NCBI RefSeq assembly: GCF_032681285.1
Contig: NZ_CP136336.1
Span: 5,443,001-5,507,000, forward strand
Direction: 5' to 3'
Length of the DNA: 64,000 nucleotides
From: Piscinibacter gummiphilus
Lineage (GTDB): Bacteria; Pseudomonadota; Gammaproteobacteria; Burkholderiales; Burkholderiaceae_C
Part shown: in pieces, positions 33,076 through 42,383 of the stretch
Layout: each line of letters begins with the position of its first letter
Numbering within the stretch: position 1 is the stretch's first letter
Notes under the pieces: generated by a model
Told to the model about the DNA's origin: nothing
The model's database searches: none
Seen by the model: the letters and a program-made list of their open reading frames with translations, nothing else
Position numbers and translations under genes: made by a program

Positions 33076-33160
33076 GCCGGGACGATCGGGAACGCGGCCT
33101 GCGCCCGCCTCCGGCCTTGTCCTACAGGCCGGCCAAGGGCCTGACGGTACAAAAACGGGC

Positions 33161-33940
33161 ATGTCCCGCAACCCGCCCGACCGACCCATGCCCGAGCTCG
33201 CCTTCAAGGTGATGACGGTCAACACCCACAAGGGCTTCACCTTCTTCAACCGCAAGTTCATCCTGCACGAGCTGCGCGAGGCCGTGCGCGCCGTCGGCGC
33301 CGACGTGGTCTTCCTGCAGGAGGTGCAGGGCGCGCACGAGAAACACCCGTCGAAGTTCCTGAACTTCCCGGAAGACCCGCACTACGAATTCCTCGCCGAC
33401 GAGATCTGGCCCGAGTTCGCCTATGGCCGCAATGCGGTGTACCCACACGGCCACCACGGCAACGCGGTGCTGTCGAAGTTCCCGATCGAGCACTACCAGA
33501 ACCACGACGTCTCCATCGCCGGCCCCGAGCGCCGCGGCCTCTTGCACTGCGCGCTTCGCGTGCCCGGCCGTGAGCAGCGCATCCACGCCATCTGCGTGCA
33601 CCTCGGTTTGAAGGAATCGCACCGCCGGCGCCAGCTCGAATTGCTGTGCAAGCTCGTGCACACCGAAGTGCCCGCCGACGCCCCGCTGGTGGTGGCCGGC
33701 GACTTCAACGACTGGCGCCACCGGGCCAACCCCATCCTGGAGCGCAGCTGCGGCCTGCGCGAAGTCTTCGTGCACGCGCACGGCGAACACGTGCGCACCT
33801 TCCCCGCGCGCTGGCCCGTGCTCGCGCTCGACCGCATCTACGTGCGCCACGCGCGCATCCACTCGCCGGTGGTCCTGCCGCGCCGGCCCTGGTCGCATCT
33901 CTCCGACCACGCCCCGCTCGTCGCGGAGATCTCGTTATGA
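33161..33940 (+). CDS. ybhP: Endonuclease/exonuclease/phosphatase family protein (YbhP-like)
   Basis: 259 residues. The EEP motifs are in order: VNTHKGF, VVFLQEVQG (metal Glu), CVHLGLKE, VVAGDFNDW (Asp and Asn) and LSDHAPLVAE (catalytic His). The family includes DNase I-like nucleases and sphingomyelinase-like phosphodiesterases. Its place immediately before clsB, as in E. coli ybhP-clsB-ybhN, points to a role in membrane lipid turnover. The start may be 33161 or 33188. Its stop overlaps clsB by ATGA. Confidence 0.9.
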   Translation: MSRNPPDRPMPELAFKVMTVNTHKGFTFFNRKFILHELREAVRAVGADVVFLQEVQGAHEKHPSKFLNFPEDPHYEFLADEIWPEFAYGRNAVYPHGHHGNAVLSKFPIEHYQNHDVSIAGPERRGLLHCALRVPGREQRIHAICVHLGLKESHRRRQLELLCKLVHTEVPADAPLVVAGDFNDWRHRANPILERSCGLREVFVHAHGEHVRTFPARWPVLALDRIYVRHARIHSPVVLPRRPWSHLSDHAPLVAEISL

Positions 33941-35178
33941 CCGAGCGCGCCCGCTGGCAGCCGGGCAACCACTTCACGCTGCTGGAGAACGGCGAGGCCT
34001 TCTTCCCGGCCGTGTTCGAGGCGATCGCGCAGGCCCGGCGCGAAGTCATCCTCGAAACCTTCATCCTCTTCGAAGACAAGGTCGGCACGGCGCTGCACCG
34101 GGTGCTGGTCGAGGCGGCGCAGCGTGGCGTGCAGGTCGACCTGCTCATCGACGGCTTCGGCTCGCCCGACCTCTCGCCGCAATTCATCGGCGAACTCACG
34201 GCGGCCGGTGTGCGCATCCGTGTGTTCGACCCGCAAAAGCCCCTGCTGGGCATCCGCGCCAACGTGCTGCGCCGCATGCACCGCAAGATCGTCGTGATCG
34301 ACGGGGAGCTCGCGTTCATCGGCGGCATCAACTACTCGGCCGACCACCTGCTCGACTTCGGCCCCGAGGCCAAGCAGGACTACTCGGTGCGGGTGCGCGG
34401 CCCCATCGTGTCGGACATCCACGGCTTCGTGCGCGCCGCCATCCACGAGCCGCACGGCCCGCGGCGCTGGTGGTTCCACCGCAAGCCAGTCGCGCCACCT
34501 TCGCAGCAGCCACACGCCGGCAACGCGCACGCGCTCTTCGTGACGCGCGACAACAACCACCACCGAGACGACATCGAGCGCCTCTACCGCGTGGCCATCC
34601 GCTCGGCGAAGAAGCGCGTGTGGATCGCCAACGCCTATTTCTTCCCCGGCTATCGCCTGCTGCGCGAGCTGCGCCGCGCGGCACGGCGCGGCGTGGAGGT
34701 GCGGCTCATCCTGCAGGGCACGCCCGACATGCCGATCGTGAAGTTCGGCGCCGAGCTGCTGCACGACCACCTGCTGCGCGCGGGCGTGAAGATCTACGAG
34801 TACTGCCAGCGCCCCTTCCACGGCAAGGTGGCACTGGCCGACGACGAATGGTCGACCGTCGGCTCGAGCAACCTCGACCCCCTGAGCCTCGCGCTCAACC
34901 TCGAGGCCAACGTCGTCATCCGCGACGCCGACTTCAACCGCCAGCTCGCCGAGCGGCTCGACAAGCTCGTCTGCGAAAGCTGCCGCGAGGTCGCAGCCGA
35001 GGGCGACGGCAAGCCCACGCTGTGGCAGGTGGTGCGCAGCTTCGTCGTCTTCCACGTGCTGCGCCGCTTTCCGTACTGGGCCACCTGGCTGCCGCGGCAC
35101 ACGCCGGCCCTCGTGAGCGCCAGCCAGGCCACCACCCCCGCCGAGGGCGCGCGCGAGCACCGCACCCATGGCGTCTGA
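33937..35178 (+). CDS. clsB: Cardiolipin synthase ClsB-type phospholipase D protein
   Basis: 413 residues. Two phospholipase D motifs are present: HRKIVVIDGELAFIGG and FHGKVALADDEWSTVGSSN, both HxKxxxxD. ClsB makes cardiolipin from phosphatidylglycerol, and also phosphatidyl-transfer products. There is no N-terminal membrane helix pair, which separates ClsB from ClsA. The start ATG overlaps the ybhP stop, and the ybhN start overlaps its end by 11 bases, so the three are coupled. Confidence 0.93.
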   Translation: MTERARWQPGNHFTLLENGEAFFPAVFEAIAQARREVILETFILFEDKVGTALHRVLVEAAQRGVQVDLLIDGFGSPDLSPQFIGELTAAGVRIRVFDPQKPLLGIRANVLRRMHRKIVVIDGELAFIGGINYSADHLLDFGPEAKQDYSVRVRGPIVSDIHGFVRAAIHEPHGPRRWWFHRKPVAPPSQQPHAGNAHALFVTRDNNHHRDDIERLYRVAIRSAKKRVWIANAYFFPGYRLLRELRRAARRGVEVRLILQGTPDMPIVKFGAELLHDHLLRAGVKIYEYCQRPFHGKVALADDEWSTVGSSNLDPLSLALNLEANVVIRDADFNRQLAERLDKLVCESCREVAAEGDGKPTLWQVVRSFVVFHVLRRFPYWATWLPRHTPALVSASQATTPAEGAREHRTHGV

Positions 35179-36148
35179 GGCGGCGCCCACGGCCCCGCCG
35201 GCCCACCGCGTGCCGTTCACGCGGCGCCCGTGGTGGCCGGCGCTCAGCCGCAGCGCCTCGGCCGTCTTCCTGGCCCTCGTGCTGTGGCTCGTGCTGCGCT
35301 ACGCCCGCACGGTGAAGTGGGGCGACGTGGCCGCGGCCATCGGCGACTACTCCGCCACCACCCTCGTGGCCGCAGCTGGCCTCGCGATCGCCAGCCACGC
35401 CCTCTACGCCACCTTCGACCTGCTGAGCCGCCGCTACACCGGCCACAAGCTGCCGGCGTGGCGGGTGCTCGCCACCGCCTTCACGAGCTACGCCTTCAAC
35501 CTCAACTTCGGCTCGCTGGTGGGGGGCGTCGCGCTGCGCGCACGGCTCTACTCGCGCCAGGGCCTGAGCGCGGCGCGCATCTCGCGCATCGTCGGCTTCA
35601 GCATGCTGACCAACTGGCTGGGCTACTTCGTGCTCGCGGGCGTGTGCTGCCTGTGGCAACCCCTCGCGGTGCCCGAAGGGTGGTCGCTCGGCGCGGGCGC
35701 GCTGCAGGTGCTGGGGGCGGCGCTCATCGCCGTCGCCGCCGGCTACGTGGCGCTGTGCTTCGCCTCGCCCCGGCGCAGCTTTGCGGTGCGCGGCCACCAC
35801 CTGCACCTGCCATCGGGGCGCGCGGCGCTGCTGCAGCTGGCGCTCTCGGCGCTCAACTGGGGCCTGATCGGCGCCACCGTCTACACGCTGCTGCCACCGC
35901 AGGTCGACTACGCCGCCGCCCTCACCACGCTGCTCGCCGCCGCGGTGGCCGGCGTGGTGACCCATGTGCCGGGCGGGCTCGGGGTGCTGGAGGCGGTGTT
36001 CCTCACGCTGCTGTCGCCACCCGTCGCAGAGAGCCCGCTGCTGGCCGCGCTGCTGGTCTACCGCGCGCTGTACTACCTGGTGCCGCTGGCGCTCGCCGCC
36101 CTGCTCTACCTCGGCTTCGAGCTCAGGCTGAAGCCTTCTTCGGGCTGA
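35168..36148 (+). CDS. ybhN: YbhN/UPF0104 (LPG synthetase-like) membrane protein
   Basis: 326 residues with about eight transmembrane segments. The family signature runs through SYAFNLNFGSLVGGVALRARLYSRQGLS and VVTHVPGGLGVLEAVFL. It is related to the flippase part of MprF. In E. coli ybhN is the third gene of the clsB operon. It probably moves or modifies phospholipids made by ClsB, an inference. Its 3' end overlaps the convergent thioredoxin-like gene by 26 bases. Confidence 0.9.
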   Translation: MASEAAPTAPPAHRVPFTRRPWWPALSRSASAVFLALVLWLVLRYARTVKWGDVAAAIGDYSATTLVAAAGLAIASHALYATFDLLSRRYTGHKLPAWRVLATAFTSYAFNLNFGSLVGGVALRARLYSRQGLSAARISRIVGFSMLTNWLGYFVLAGVCCLWQPLAVPEGWSLGAGALQVLGAALIAVAAGYVALCFASPRRSFAVRGHHLHLPSGRAALLQLALSALNWGLIGATVYTLLPPQVDYAAALTTLLAAAVAGVVTHVPGGLGVLEAVFLTLLSPPVAESPLLAALLVYRALYYLVPLALAALLYLGFELRLKPSSG

Positions 36149-37733
36149 GCAGGTTGCGGCAGGCGTCGCGCTGGCCGTCAGCCTCGGGCACGGCGGCGCA
36201 CAGCGCATCGAGCTCGCTGCGCAGGCGCGCCATCGCGTCGGCGTGGCCTGGGGTCTTCTTCTGCCATGTGGCCAGCGTGTCGGCCACCCGCTGCAACGAA
36301 CGGGCGCTGCGCTCGTAGAACGCGTGGGGCTGCGCCACCGCTTCGCGCAGCACCTGCAGCACGGCCGCCTCGATGCGCGCTTCGTCCTGCGGGGCCAGCT
36401 CCACGAGCGTCGCCACATGGGCCGCGCCCCACTGCAGGCGTGTGGCGGGGCCCTCGCTGCGCTGGTAGGCCTCTTGGCTCCAGCGCAGGGCTTCGGCGCT
36501 GTCGCCGCGCTTCTTCGCGTTGCTGGCCAGGCTCGACATCAGGTAGTAGGGCGAGTGGCTGCGCGCGAGGTTGGCCTTGAGCAGCGCGTCGGAGTCGGGT
36601 GCGGCCCCCGCCTCGCGCAACAGGTAGGCCAGCGTGGGGATCACCGCCTGCCGCTCGTAGCCGTCGGTCGTCTCGCGGTCCAGCCGTGCCACCTGCTCGC
36701 GGATGTCGCTCATCAGCGCGGGCGGCACGCGCTTGGCCGCGTCGAGGCGGGCCAGCTGCACCCGGGCGATGGAGGCACTCGCCCGGTCGGCGCGCGACAA
36801 GGTCACGTCGTTGGCCAAGCCCGCCAAGCTCGCGTCGAAGGCCTCGAGCACCGCCGCACGAGACTTGTCGCCGGCCGGTGCGAACGCCTTGGCCAGGGCC
36901 TCGGCGTGGTTGGCCAGCACGTCCATCTGCACCCGCGAGGCCTCGGCGCTGCGGAGCACCGCGAGAAAACGCTCGCGCGCCTTCGCGTCCGGGCGTGGCG
37001 CTTCCGCGGCGGCCCAGGCCTTGAGGAAGAGGCGCGTGCCGGCTTCGGCCTGCGCCGGCGGGCAGGCGGCGGCCAGCTCGCGCAGGGCGGCCGGCAGTTG
37101 TTTCGGGGGCAGCACCTGCGCCTGCTCGTCGCCGGCGTCGGTCTCCCACGAATAGAAGGCCAGCAACTGCCACTCGCCCGCGCTCAGCGGCCGCCCGGCG
37201 CGGGCATCGGCGAGCACGGCCTTCACCGGCCGCTGCATCGCCAGGGCGAGGGTCAGCACCTGCGTGATCTGCTGCGCGTCGACCTCGCCCGGCAGGCGCG
37301 TCATCTCCTGGCCGGCCGGGTTCAAGAGCACGAGCGTCGGGTAGCCCCGCACCTTGAAGCGCGCGCCGAGCTTCTGCGCGCCGGGCCGGTCGCCATCGAG
37401 GTAGACCGGCACGAAGGCGCGGGTGCGCTCGATGAAGTCCTGCCGGTTGAAGAGCGTGGCCTTGAGCTGGTTGCAGGGCGGGCACCACTCGGCGCCCCAG
37501 TACAGCAGCACCGGCTTGCCTTGCTCGCGTGCCTGGGCGAAGGCGGCGTCGACCTCGGCATCGGTGCTCGCGGCGAGCCAGGCGATGCCCGTTGCGGCCG
37601 GCGTGCCGAGGGGCGCCGGCACCACCAGCGCCGCGGCACTGGCGGGCGGCGCCGGGGCGACGGCGGGTGCCGCGGGCCGCTCACAAGCGGCGAGCGTGGC
37701 GGTGGCGAGCACGAGAAGAGCAAGGCGCAGCAT
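36123..37733 (-). CDS. Thioredoxin-fold lipoprotein with long helical C-terminal domain
   Basis: 536 residues. The lipobox TLAAC gives acylated Cys17. A thioredoxin domain (about residues 50-170) follows with active site WGAEWCPPCNQLK and cis-Pro in VRGYPTLVLLNPAG. The remaining 360 residues are Ala-rich and helical, resembling repeat helices rather than another catalytic domain. It should act on periplasmic disulfides while anchored to a membrane. It is divergent from the AsmA-like gene. No c-type cytochrome maturation genes flank it. Confidence 0.85.
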   Translation of the reverse strand: MLRLALLVLATATLAACERPAAPAVAPAPPASAAALVVPAPLGTPAATGIAWLAASTDAEVDAAFAQAREQGKPVLLYWGAEWCPPCNQLKATLFNRQDFIERTRAFVPVYLDGDRPGAQKLGARFKVRGYPTLVLLNPAGQEMTRLPGEVDAQQITQVLTLALAMQRPVKAVLADARAGRPLSAGEWQLLAFYSWETDAGDEQAQVLPPKQLPAALRELAAACPPAQAEAGTRLFLKAWAAAEAPRPDAKARERFLAVLRSAEASRVQMDVLANHAEALAKAFAPAGDKSRAAVLEAFDASLAGLANDVTLSRADRASASIARVQLARLDAAKRVPPALMSDIREQVARLDRETTDGYERQAVIPTLAYLLREAGAAPDSDALLKANLARSHSPYYLMSSLASNAKKRGDSAEALRWSQEAYQRSEGPATRLQWGAAHVATLVELAPQDEARIEAAVLQVLREAVAQPHAFYERSARSLQRVADTLATWQKKTPGHADAMARLRSELDALCAAVPEADGQRDACRNLLSPKKASA

Positions 37734-37824
37734 GAGCGCGAGCGTAACGTCACGCCACGTCCTACACGCAGACGCGGGGTTGGCCGGGCGCCCGCCGCCC
37801 CGGCGCTGCCTAGCATCGCCCTGC

Positions 37825-39642
37825 ATGAACCCGCCGCCGCGCACCCTTGCTGCACTGCTGGGCGCCTCGGGCGTCCTGCTGGTGCTCGCGCTGCTGATGG
37901 CGGACTGGAACTGGGCTCGTCCGGCCGTGGTGCGCTACATCGAGCACAAGTCGAAGCGCGAGGTGCAGGTCGACGACCTGCAGATCCGCCTCGACGCCGA
38001 CTGGCAGCCCGTGGTGCGCCTGCGCGGCTTGCGGGTCGCCAACGCGCCCTGGGCGAGCGGTAGCCGGCCCTTCATCACCGCCCGCGAAGCCAGCTTCACC
38101 TTCGACTGGGCCACCCTCTTTTCGGACGTGCGCGTGATGCGCCGCATGCACCTCGTCGAGGCCGACGTCGACCTGCAACGCCAGCCCGACGGGCTGCGCA
38201 ACTGGCGCCTCACCCGCCCCGACGACCGCGGCGGCGCGCGCATGCGCGTCCAGCGCCTGCAGGCCGAGCGCAGCCGCCTCACGCTCGCCCACCGCGGCCT
38301 CGGGCTCATGCTGGAGGCGCGGTCGACGCCGCTTGCGCAGCCGCACGACGGCCGCACGCAACGCATCGCCTTCCAGGGCCGCTTCGGTGACGCCGGCTGG
38401 GCGGGCCGGGCCGAGGCGGGGCCGGTGCTGAGCATGGTCGACACCGGAGAGCGTTTCCCGCTGCGCGGCGAGGCCAGCAGCGGCGACACCACGCTCGCGG
38501 TGCAGGGCGAGATCGCCGACCTGATGCAGCTGTCGGCGGTCGACACCCAGGTGCAACTGCGCGGCGACACGCTGGCGCAGCTGCACGCCTTCCTGCCGCG
38601 GGGCGAGTGGCCGGCCTCGCCGCCCTATCGCTTCGACGGCCAGGTGGTGCGGGATGGCGCGAGCTGGGTGACCCGTCGCGCCAAGCTCACGCTCGGGCGC
38701 TCCGACCTCGCCGGCGAGGCGCGCTACACGCCGGCCCGCGCGCAGCGTGACGGGCGCGCATCACTGCAGGCGACGGTGACAAGCGAGCGGTTGCGCCTGC
38801 AGGACCTGCCGTCACGCCACGGCGAGCCCGCGCTTGCAGCAGCCCGCCCGCCTGCGTCAACCACGCGCGTGCTGCCGCAGCGTGCGCTGCCGCTCGATGC
38901 CCTGCGCAAGCTCGATGGCCGCATCGCCTTGCAGATCGGCACGCTCGAAGCCCCGAAGTGGCCGGGGGCGCACGACCTGACGGCGCTGGCCACGCTCGAC
39001 CGCGGCGACGTGCAGGTGCAGCTCCAGCGCGGCGAGCTCGCCGGTGGCCGCTGGGAGGGCCGATTCGCGCTCGACACCCGGGGCAAGCAACCCGAAGCCG
39101 CGCTGCAGCTCAAGGCCCGCGGCGTGAAGCTGACCGAGCTGTGGCCCGGCCTCGCACGCCAGCCCGACGTGCACGACGTCCAATGGCCTGCCGTCGACGG
39201 CAGCCTCAAGCTCAGCACCGTCGGCGCCACGCTCGCCAGCTGGTGGGGCGGGGTCGACGGCCAGCTCGACCTGCAGTTCATCGGCGGCAGCCTGCCGAAG
39301 AAGCTCGATGCCCGACTCGGCCTGCACGCCGGCCGCATGCTGAGCACCCTCGTGGGCGGCAACCAGCCGGTGCCCATCCGTTGCGGCGCGCTGTCGGTCG
39401 CGTTCTCGGGCGGGGTGGGCCGCACGAAGGAGCTGGTGCTGGAGACCGAGCGCACGCAGGTGCAGGGCATCGGCAGCTTGCACCTGGCCGACGAGAGCTG
39501 GGCGCTGGTGCTCACGCCGCAGGCGCACGGCGGCACGCTGCCGGCGTCGATCGTGGCGCAGGGCACTTTCCGCGGGGCGAAGGTGGAGCTGGCGCAGCGC
39601 GAGGCGCTGCCGGCCGGTGCGGCCGGCCGCTGCGGCGCCTAG
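37825..39642 (+). CDS. AsmA family protein
   Basis: 605 residues. One N-terminal membrane helix (residues 8-26) is followed by a long beta-rich periplasmic region typical of AsmA/TamB-like lipid-transfer proteins: VDDLQIRLDADWQPVVRLRGLRVANAPWAS, then repeated strands, and a C-terminal AsmA_2-like part with LDLQFIGGSLPKKLDARLGLHAGRMLSTLVGG. Such proteins span the periplasm as a groove for phospholipids. It is next to, but on the other side of the thioredoxin gene from, the clsB-ybhN operon. Confidence 0.83.
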   Translation: MNPPPRTLAALLGASGVLLVLALLMADWNWARPAVVRYIEHKSKREVQVDDLQIRLDADWQPVVRLRGLRVANAPWASGSRPFITAREASFTFDWATLFSDVRVMRRMHLVEADVDLQRQPDGLRNWRLTRPDDRGGARMRVQRLQAERSRLTLAHRGLGLMLEARSTPLAQPHDGRTQRIAFQGRFGDAGWAGRAEAGPVLSMVDTGERFPLRGEASSGDTTLAVQGEIADLMQLSAVDTQVQLRGDTLAQLHAFLPRGEWPASPPYRFDGQVVRDGASWVTRRAKLTLGRSDLAGEARYTPARAQRDGRASLQATVTSERLRLQDLPSRHGEPALAAARPPASTTRVLPQRALPLDALRKLDGRIALQIGTLEAPKWPGAHDLTALATLDRGDVQVQLQRGELAGGRWEGRFALDTRGKQPEAALQLKARGVKLTELWPGLARQPDVHDVQWPAVDGSLKLSTVGATLASWWGGVDGQLDLQFIGGSLPKKLDARLGLHAGRMLSTLVGGNQPVPIRCGALSVAFSGGVGRTKELVLETERTQVQGIGSLHLADESWALVLTPQAHGGTLPASIVAQGTFRGAKVELAQREALPAGAAGRCGA

Positions 39643-40334
39643 AGCAGGCCCTGCGCGTCGTCGTGCTGCCAGCCGTCGAGCGGCGTGGCGCGGGCCAGCG
39701 CCATCCACAGCGGCAGCGACATCGCACACGCGCGCTTCGGTGCCGGGCGCAGCACCTCCAGCGCCGCGCCCTCGGCGGCCATCACCCCGAACTCGGGCGG
39801 GATCTCGTCGGCCTCGGCGATGCCACGCGCGATCACGTACCAGCACTCGCCGCTGAGCTGCAGGTAGGCGTGGCGCTTGGCCTCGCGCCGCAGGTCGGAC
39901 AGCAGGTCGGCGCGGCTCACCTTGATCTCGTGCACGATGGGTTCGACGTAGGCCTCGACCGTGGTGTGGCGGATCGAGAACACGTCGGGCATCGCCATCA
40001 CCCACTGTGCCCCATCTTGTGAATCCGGGCCCCCGCCCACCTTGGCGCGCAAGGCGAGGCCCCGCCAGGCGAGGCGACCGGCACGCGTCATCTCGCGCGC
40101 CACACGCTCCACCAGGTCCTCATGCGCATCGCGCCGCGCGCGGTTGCGCTGCAGCGCGTCGACCAGCAGCGCCACGCCGGCGTCGGTCACGCGCAGGGTC
40201 TCGTGGCCGCTCGGCTGGCGCACGCGCTCGATGAAGCCCGCGGCCAGCAACTCCACTTCGATGAGGTCCTGGCAGGGCCAGCCTGCCGAACGCCAGATCT
40301 CGCGCAGGCGGCGGCTGTGCGCTGCGGTCAACAT
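39639..40334 (-). CDS. MmcB-like protein with PD-(D/E)XK nuclease-type core
   Basis: 231 residues. The N-terminal 70 residues look like a winged helix (LIEVELLAAGFIERVRQ...LRVTDAGVALL). The second half reads MPDVFSIRHT, HEIKVSRADLLSDLRREAKRHAYLQLSGECWYVIA. The Asp, then Glu-X-Lys, match a PD-(D/E)XK core and the MmcB family, described as a DNA repair factor in alphaproteobacteria. Assignment is by pattern only. Its stop overlaps the AsmA-like stop by 4 bases. Confidence 0.65.
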   Translation of the reverse strand: MLTAAHSRRLREIWRSAGWPCQDLIEVELLAAGFIERVRQPSGHETLRVTDAGVALLVDALQRNRARRDAHEDLVERVAREMTRAGRLAWRGLALRAKVGGGPDSQDGAQWVMAMPDVFSIRHTTVEAYVEPIVHEIKVSRADLLSDLRREAKRHAYLQLSGECWYVIARGIAEADEIPPEFGVMAAEGAALEVLRPAPKRACAMSLPLWMALARATPLDGWQHDDAQGLL

Positions 40335-40433
40335 GTCAGCCCCTCGTCCGATGCGTACATCGGCCGATCCCCCGAGGGGATGCGGGCCGGCTTGGGAGCG
40401 GCCCGGCGCTCGGCCCGCCGCGTCGGCAATGCC

Positions 40434-41837
40434 TCATCTCACCCCCGCCAAGGCCTGCACGATGAAGCGGCCCTTGGCCTCGGTCTCGGCGAGCTCCTTC
40501 GCCGGGTCGGAGTCGGCCACCACCGCGCCGCCGAGCTGCAGCATCACCCGCGAACCGTGCACGATGGCCGTGCGGATGACCACCGAGAGGTCCATCGCCC
40601 CGCTCGCGTCGAAGTAGCCGATCGCGCCCGCATACGGCCCGCGCCGCACCGGCTCCAGCGCTTCGATGATCTCCATCGCGCGCACCTTCGGCGCACCCGT
40701 CATCGAGCCCGGTGGCCAGCAGGCGCGCAGCAGGTCGGCCACGCCCTTCTCTTCTTGCAGCGTGGCACGGATGGTCGAGACGAGCTGCCACACGCTCGGG
40801 TGCGGCTCGGCTTCGAAGAGCCGCTCCACCTTCACGCTGCCCACCTGCGCCACGCGGCCCAGGTCGTTGCGCATCAGGTCGACGATCATCAGGTTCTCGG
40901 CGCGGTCCTTCACGCTGTGCGTGAGCGCGAGGCGCTGCGCGTCGTCGCGCACCGGGTCGGCTTCGCGCGGCAGCGTGCCCTTGATCGGCCGCGCGGTGAC
41001 CACCCGGCCCGCGGGCGTGAGATCGAGCTTCAGGAAGCGCTCGGGCGACACGCTCGCGATCGCAAACCCATCGCCCGGCAGGTAGGCGGAAAACGGCGCC
41101 GGGTTGCGCGCCGTCAGCGCACGGTACAGCGCGAAGGGGTCGCCTTCGAACGGCGCTTCGAGCCGGTGAGACAGGTTGGCCTGGAAGATGTCGCCGGCCG
41201 CGATGAAGTCGAGCACCTGCTGCACCTGGCCGAGGTAGCGTGCCGGCGCCGTGCGCGACTGCGGCGCGCCGGCCTGGAAGCGGCCCGCGGCCGGCGTGCG
41301 CGCCGTGGCGCAGGCGCGTGTCGTCGCCCACACCCGCTGGCGCGTCTCGGCATCGCCCCAGGGCGTGGCCATTTCGCACCAGTACCAGGTGCCGCTCGCG
41401 TGGTCGTGGGCGTAGAGGTGGTCGCACACGTGCAGCCGCATCGCGGGCAGGGCGGGCTCGTCGGCCGCGATCGCCGGCAGACGCTCCACGAAACGCGCGA
41501 GGTCGTAGCCGAGGTAACCGACCAGCCCGCCCGCGAAGCCGAGGCCCGCGGGCCGCGCCGCCGTGTCGGCCGGCAGCTGCGACAGCACCGCAGCGAGCGC
41601 CTCGAAGGGGTCGGCCCATTCGCCGAGCACATGCTGGCCCGAAGCGTCGACGAGGGTCGTTCGGGCACCTCGCGTTTCGAGCGTGGCCACCGCGGGGCCG
41701 GTCACCCACGACCAGCCGCTCAAGCCGGGCATCTGCTTGCTGCTTTCGAGCAGCACCGTGCCGTCGACCGCGCCCAGGCGTGCGTAGAGGTCTTGCGGCG
41801 TCGCGTGGAGCGTGGCCGGTACGATGCTGGGTTTCAC
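40434..41837 (-). CDS. pabB: Aminodeoxychorismate synthase component I
   Basis: 467 residues from a GTG start at 41837 (VKPSIVPATLHATPQ); no in-frame ATG is near. Conserved chorismate-binding blocks are ARPIKGTLPREADPVRDDAQ, ENLMIVDLMRNDLGRV, and PGSMTGAPKVRAMEII. PIKGT with Lys indicates PabB rather than TrpE. It makes 4-amino-4-deoxychorismate for folate, with ammonia from PabA (not in this window). It is divergent from the chorismate-lyase-like gene, with 33 bases between starts. Confidence 0.9.
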   Translation of the reverse strand: MKPSIVPATLHATPQDLYARLGAVDGTVLLESSKQMPGLSGWSWVTGPAVATLETRGARTTLVDASGQHVLGEWADPFEALAAVLSQLPADTAARPAGLGFAGGLVGYLGYDLARFVERLPAIAADEPALPAMRLHVCDHLYAHDHASGTWYWCEMATPWGDAETRQRVWATTRACATARTPAAGRFQAGAPQSRTAPARYLGQVQQVLDFIAAGDIFQANLSHRLEAPFEGDPFALYRALTARNPAPFSAYLPGDGFAIASVSPERFLKLDLTPAGRVVTARPIKGTLPREADPVRDDAQRLALTHSVKDRAENLMIVDLMRNDLGRVAQVGSVKVERLFEAEPHPSVWQLVSTIRATLQEEKGVADLLRACWPPGSMTGAPKVRAMEIIEALEPVRRGPYAGAIGYFDASGAMDLSVVIRTAIVHGSRVMLQLGGAVVADSDPAKELAETEAKGRFIVQALAGVR

Positions 41838-41870
41838 AAAACCAAAACCGCCAGGGACAAGAAGAAGCAA

Positions 41871-42383
41871 ATGAGTGTAGATCGACACCCCTTCCCGCCC
41901 GACCCGCAGCACGCGCCGCTGCTGCGCGCGTTGATGGCACTCGATGGCTCCACCACCCGCGTGTGCGAGGCCATCGCGCAAGCGCCGATGACGGTGCAGC
42001 TGCTGTCGCAACAGCAGACCGAGCAGGTGCCGCAGGCCGTGCGCGAGCAGCTTGGCGGCAGCCGTTTCCTGCACCGCGTGACGAGCCTGCACGCACATGG
42101 CCGCGTGCTGATGGACAACCTCTCCTACACCCGCCTCGACGCCGTGCCCGACTGGTTCCTCGCCAAGCTCGACGAAGGTGTGGCGCCCATCGGCCACCTG
42201 CTGCAGCGCCTCTTCGTGCAACGCGAGCAGCTCGCGAGCAACGCCGAGATCGAAGCGGCGCTGTGGCAGCACGTCGGCCAGCCCGACCTGCGTGCGAGCC
42301 GCTGCTACCGCATCGTCACCGCGCAAGGCCCGCTGATGCTCATCTTCGAAACCTTCCGCAGCGGCATGGTGGTGGACGCATGA
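41871..42383 (+). CDS. Chorismate-lyase-like (DUF98/UbiC-type) protein
   Basis: 170 residues. LRALMALDGSTTRVCEAIAQAPMTVQLLSQ and LDAVPDWFLAKLDEGVAPIGHLLQRL match the chorismate pyruvate-lyase/DUF98 family, which converts chorismate to 4-hydroxybenzoate (or 3-hydroxybenzoate in some members). It would compete with PabB, encoded divergently, for chorismate. It overlaps the bioA start by ATGA, so it is translated with the biotin genes. Why a chorismate lyase would be coupled to biotin synthesis is unclear. Confidence 0.8.
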   Translation: MSVDRHPFPPDPQHAPLLRALMALDGSTTRVCEAIAQAPMTVQLLSQQQTEQVPQAVREQLGGSRFLHRVTSLHAHGRVLMDNLSYTRLDAVPDWFLAKLDEGVAPIGHLLQRLFVQREQLASNAEIEAALWQHVGQPDLRASRCYRIVTAQGPLMLIFETFRSGMVVDA

